Assembly: GCA_044226485.1 (NCBI GenBank)
Contig: JBGAGY010000003.1
Location: 434,001 to 498,000, forward strand
Reading direction: 5' to 3'
From: UBA6663 sp044226485
GTDB taxonomy: Bacteria; Chloroflexota; Anaerolineae; Anaerolineales; UBA6663
Length of the DNA: 64,000 nucleotides
The notes beneath the pieces are model-generated. The model saw only the letters and a list, made by a program, of their open reading frames with translations. It was not told the origin of the DNA and searched no databases. Positions 61,016 to 64,000 of this stretch are shown piece after piece. Position 1 is the stretch's first letter, and every line of letters starts with the position of its first letter. The position numbers and the translations under genes were made by a program.

Positions 61016-61771
61016 TCAGGCCGCGCGCGAGGGCAACAACGGCAGGTGGTAACGGCAGAGCAGGCCCGCGCCGCCGGCCGCCAGGAGATGCCACACGCCG
61101 TGCCAGGTTATCGGCGCCTTGGGCCAGCACGGCAAGACACCGGCCGAGCTGCCCAGCCACACCGCGCCGCCGACCACGAAGCAGACCAGGCCAGCCCACA
61201 GCCAGCCGCGCCGGCCCTGTGGGGCTGGTGCGCGAGCCTCCAGCCAGCCCGCCACCACCACCAGGATGCCGAGCATCACCTGCTGCAGCGACGGCGCCAC
61301 GACCATCTGAACGCCCCCAATGGCCAGCACCACGGCGGCGCTGGCTGCGATCGGCACGTGTCCGGTCGGCCAGCGGCGCCACGCCGACAGGGAACCGAAC
61401 AACACCACGAGCCCGAACGTCCCCATCAGGTCGGCCCAATCACCGAGGCGAGTCAACGACGCGTGATAGAACGTCGAACCGAAGGCCGTCGCCAGCACGA
61501 CGGCAGCGGCGATCCAGCGTCGTTGATCACGGCCATCGAACAGGCCGACTGCTGCCGCGAGACCTACGGCCAGGAAGCCCAGGTTCGACTCAGTCGCCAC
61601 GGTCTGTCGCACGAACTGTGAGCGGATCGGCTCGCAATAGCAGTTGGCGAACAGGCAACCATCTGGCTTCCAGTCCGTCCAGATCTCAGGGCCGGTTCCG
61701 GCCCAGCGCAGGCCCACCCAGGCAGCCAGCGTCACGCCGACGACCAGGGCCACAGCGGCAATCGGTTTCAT
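61016..61771 (-). CDS. Ceramidase-like (CREST superfamily) membrane protein
   Basis: 251 residues, seven membrane helices. CREST hydrolase pattern: CYCEPIR with ESNLGFL, FGSTFYHASLTRLGDWADLMGT (Ser, His and Asp), and HGVWHLLAAG (His-x3-His) near the C-terminus, all expected metal or catalytic residues of alkaline ceramidase-like hydrolases. A lipid amidase role is likely; the substrate in this bacterium is unknown. A minus-strand TACGAT six bases before the ATG hints at a leaderless start. Confidence 0.8.
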   Translation of the reverse strand: MKPIAAVALVVGVTLAAWVGLRWAGTGPEIWTDWKPDGCLFANCYCEPIRSQFVRQTVATESNLGFLAVGLAAAVGLFDGRDQRRWIAAAVVLATAFGSTFYHASLTRLGDWADLMGTFGLVVLFGSLSAWRRWPTGHVPIAASAAVVLAIGGVQMVVAPSLQQVMLGILVVVAGWLEARAPAPQGRRGWLWAGLVCFVVGGAVWLGSSAGVLPCWPKAPITWHGVWHLLAAGGAGLLCRYHLPLLPSRAA

Positions 61772-61834
61772 GCCACGATCGTATCGTCAACCCGGGTGTT
61801 TCGGCGTTAGCGGTTGTTTAGCGCGTCAGGGGCC

Positions 61835-61932
61835 AAGAAACCGGGAGTGCGAACGCCGACGGGATGAGAAACCGGGAGTGCGAACGCCAAGCCTCAGTCC
61901 ATGAGAACCGTCGTTCGCACTCCCGGTTTCTT
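61835..61932. repeat. Duplicated arm plus inverted copy between ceramidase-like and YfhO-like genes
   Basis: GAAACCGGGAGTGCGAACG occurs twice as a direct repeat (61837-61855 and 61868-61886) and once inverted (61912-61932). The outer pair forms a 21-bp perfect stem. No coding sequence is supported in this interval. Confidence 0.85.
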
Positions 61933-61951
61933 GCGCCATGAAAGAATCAGG

Positions 61952-61957
61952 TACAGT
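61952..61957 (+). promoter_or_regulatory. -10 box of the YfhO-like gene, leaderless type
   Basis: TACAGT lies six bases before the ATG at 61964. A TTGCGC at 61931-61936 could be a -35 with a short spacer. No ribosome site. Confidence 0.4.
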
Positions 61958-61963
61958 TGGCCC

Positions 61964-64000
61964 ATGCGTCGTCTCTGGGCACTCTGGCTGGGCATCGGCC
62001 TCGTAGTCGCCGTCCTGGCCCCGCTGCTGTGCACGAACCTGATCCTCGCCCGCGGCGACATGTTTCTTTACTTCTATCCCTACTGGGATGCCCGGGCCGC
62101 GGCGTTGCGCGACCTTCGTCTCCCTTTGTGGACGCCGGATATCTTCATGGGGGTGCCCTTCCTGGCCAACCCTCAAACCGGCGTCCTGTATCCCCCCAAC
62201 TGGCTTGTGGCGCCCTTCAGCGCCCCGCTGGCCGTGAAGATCAGCCTCGGTCTGCATGCCGTGCTTGCGTGGCTGGGCATGGCCGGGCTCGCGCGCCGCG
62301 CCCTGTCGCTCAGCCGGGCCGCGGCCGTGCTCTCCGCCACGACTTTCGCGCTTGGCGGTTACCTGCTGGCTCAGGCCGAACATATCAACCAGTTCCAGGC
62401 ACTGGCATGGTTCCCATGGCTGATATGGATCCTGACCGCCGGTTCCTTGTCACGCACTCGCCGGCTCTTGCTGGCCAGCCTTGTGGTGGCCATGCAGGTG
62501 CTCGCCGGCCACACGCAGAGCGTCGTCATCTCGGGCCTTGGCGCCGCCCTGTGGGTCGTGACCGAACGCGTCGCGAGCACTTCGGGGCGTTGGACGACGC
62601 GCCTCATCGCGGCGGCTGCGGGCCTTGTCCCGCTCATCGGCGCGGCCCTGATCGCCGCCTTGCTCGCTGCGGGCCAATTGCTGCCCACCGCTGAATTGCA
62701 GCAGCTCTCTTTGCGCAGCGGCGGCCTCGAGTGGCGCGACGCCGTGTCATTCTCGCTGGATCCGCGGTTGCTCAGCCTCGCGCTGCTGCCGGGCTACTCT
62801 CGCAGCCTGTTCACTGAGTTCGTGGCCTCGCCCGGGTTGATCGCCCTTGGCCTCGCCGTCATCGGTTCTGGCACCGATCGACGTCGCTGGCCGGCTCTGG
62901 TGATCACGTGGGTCGGTCTGGCTTTCGCATTCGGCGCGTATGACCCGATCTACGCCGGGCTGGCCTTCTTCCCGCCCTTCAATCTATTCCGGGTGCCCGC
63001 CCGCTGGCTGTTTCTCTTCGCTGCGGGGGTCGCCCTTCTGGCGGGCCTGGGCCTCGATGCACTCAGGGCCGCTGGGCCGCGCACTCGCTGGGCCGCCACG
63101 ATCATCGCCGTGGCGCTCCTCGCCGGCGTGGCGCTGTCGATCGGACGGACGCCGGCGGGCGAGACCGGGCCCATCGGCGCGCCGGCGTGGATCGACCTGG
63201 CCGGCTGGGGCGTGGCACTCGCCATGCTGCTCGCCGTGCTCTGGCGGGGCGGCGGCCCACGCTGGTCCTGGCTGGCCGTGGCGACCGCGACTCTCGAGAT
63301 CGGCCTTGGCGCTCGCGCGCTGCCGCTCCTGGCCGATGTGACGGCGCCTGAGGCTTACACGAGCCTTCGCCCTGCTCTTCTTCAACTGCTCGTGGATCCT
63401 GCGCGCTCGACGACCGAGGGCGCGCCGCCGGGCCGCGTCGTGTCGATGTCAGCGCTGCAGTTCGACCCCGGCGACCTGGGCGAACTGCGCGACCTCTACG
63501 GCCCGCAACTATCGACGGCCGGCCTCGAAACCCTGATCGTCGCGACCAAGCACAAGGAGGTGCTGTCGCCCAACCTGGCGCTGACCTGGCATGTGCCCAG
63601 CGTCGATGGCTTCGACGGCGGAATCCTGCCGACGCGCGCGTACGCCGAGTTCACGTCGCTCTTCACCGGCGAACTCTCGAGCGATGGCCGCCTGCGCGAA
63701 CACGTGACGGCGGCGCCTGACCCGCGCTGGCTGGCCCTGGTCAACGCCCGCTGGTTGATCACCGATAAGACCGGCGATGTCTGGCTCGACGGCGTCTACT
63801 ACGACACCCTGCTCGCGCGAAGCCTGGCGGCCGGCGATACGACGCGCCTGCCGATCGACCCTGACTTTCCAGCAGATCGTCTCGGCGTGCTTTCAGACGG
63901 CGGCGGTCGTCTGACCATCATCCGCGGCGAGTCGCGGGCCGAGTTGATTTTCGGGGCCGGTCACAGCCTGATCGATCTGCCCTTCGCGCCCGAAGCGATC
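61964..64000 (+). CDS. YfhO-like multi-pass membrane protein (partial, 3' end outside window)
   Basis: The frame is open from ATG 61964 to the window end, 679 codons without a stop. The N-terminus is a membrane helix followed by RGDMFLYFYPYWDARAAALRDLRLPLWTPDIFMGVPFLANPQTGVLYPPNWL, the typical first extracellular loop of YfhO/GT-C-type proteins. About ten more helices follow, then an extracytoplasmic domain from about residue 460. Such proteins transfer sugars from lipid carriers onto surface polymers or proteins. Substrate unknown. Confidence 0.85.
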   Translation, partial: MRRLWALWLGIGLVVAVLAPLLCTNLILARGDMFLYFYPYWDARAAALRDLRLPLWTPDIFMGVPFLANPQTGVLYPPNWLVAPFSAPLAVKISLGLHAVLAWLGMAGLARRALSLSRAAAVLSATTFALGGYLLAQAEHINQFQALAWFPWLIWILTAGSLSRTRRLLLASLVVAMQVLAGHTQSVVISGLGAALWVVTERVASTSGRWTTRLIAAAAGLVPLIGAALIAALLAAGQLLPTAELQQLSLRSGGLEWRDAVSFSLDPRLLSLALLPGYSRSLFTEFVASPGLIALGLAVIGSGTDRRRWPALVITWVGLAFAFGAYDPIYAGLAFFPPFNLFRVPARWLFLFAAGVALLAGLGLDALRAAGPRTRWAATIIAVALLAGVALSIGRTPAGETGPIGAPAWIDLAGWGVALAMLLAVLWRGGGPRWSWLAVATATLEIGLGARALPLLADVTAPEAYTSLRPALLQLLVDPARSTTEGAPPGRVVSMSALQFDPGDLGELRDLYGPQLSTAGLETLIVATKHKEVLSPNLALTWHVPSVDGFDGGILPTRAYAEFTSLFTGELSSDGRLREHVTAAPDPRWLALVNARWLITDKTGDVWLDGVYYDTLLARSLAAGDTTRLPIDPDFPADRLGVLSDGGGRLTIIRGESRAELIFGAGHSLIDLPFAPEAI

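Overview
The window reads as a chromosomal segment of a GC-rich, free-living bacterium. The gene mix suggests a member of the Chloroflexota, perhaps Anaerolineae-like: many lipoprotein and beta-propeller secreted proteins, a secreted protein ending in FLPVLRR, membrane-fused DtxR/FeoA regulators, a split FeoB, leaderless-looking promoters, and palindromic intergenic repeats. This assignment is inference; there is no rRNA or tRNA in the window to settle it. I see no prophage, insertion sequence or CRISPR array.

Layout. (1) 1-8.6 kb: two lipoproteins, an LLM-class flavin oxidoreductase whose only well-placed start is ATC, a glycosidase/O-antigen-ligase fusion, an FG-GAP secreted protein and a zinc-ribbon membrane protein. 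(2) 8.7-15.1 kb: DNA polymerase IV, a zinc alcohol dehydrogenase, and a run PAP2 - diacylglycerol kinase-like - DUF1206 - PAP2 that looks like lipid-phosphate metabolism. (3) 15.1-19.7 kb, minus strand: an iron operon (DtxR-FeoA, membrane-anchored DtxR-FeoA-FeoA, FeoB GTPase, FeoB permease, small membrane protein) behind a TTGACA-17-TACAAT promoter with a DtxR-type box. (4) 19.8-23.1 kb: SmtB-like repressor, Zn/Cd P-type ATPase and an isoprenylcysteine-methyltransferase-like protein. (5) 23.1-25.9 kb, minus strand: gluconate-2-dehydrogenase-like small subunit, GMC oxidoreductase, methyltransferase. (6) 26.1-30.7 kb: TetR regulator, a rifampin-phosphotransferase-like enzyme and an MFS exporter, with three copies of one operator. 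(7) 30.8-36.6 kb: SMC, then divergent mtnA and class II aldolase. (8) 36.6-39.2 kb, minus strand: rpsF-ssb-rpsR-ppiC. (9) 39.3-43.1 kb, minus strand: lysC-asd-GNAT-DUF6194 behind a threonine-codon leader peptide and terminator, which looks like a transcription attenuator. (10) 43.1-45.4 kb: ankyrin protein and PucR regulator. (11) 45.7-60.9 kb: purine cluster purSSL-GNAT-purQ-purC-purE-purK-purF-purD, a clostripain-like lipoprotein, purM-purN and a family II pyrophosphatase; purB and purH are not here. (12) 61.0-64.0 kb: ceramidase-like protein and a truncated YfhO-like membrane protein.

The most unusual signals are the threonine attenuator of lysC-asd, the self-contained TetR/phosphotransferase/exporter cassette with its operator geometry, and a set of palindromic elements that sit on gene stop codons, supply C-terminal residues to at least three proteins, and appear once in frame inside purL.
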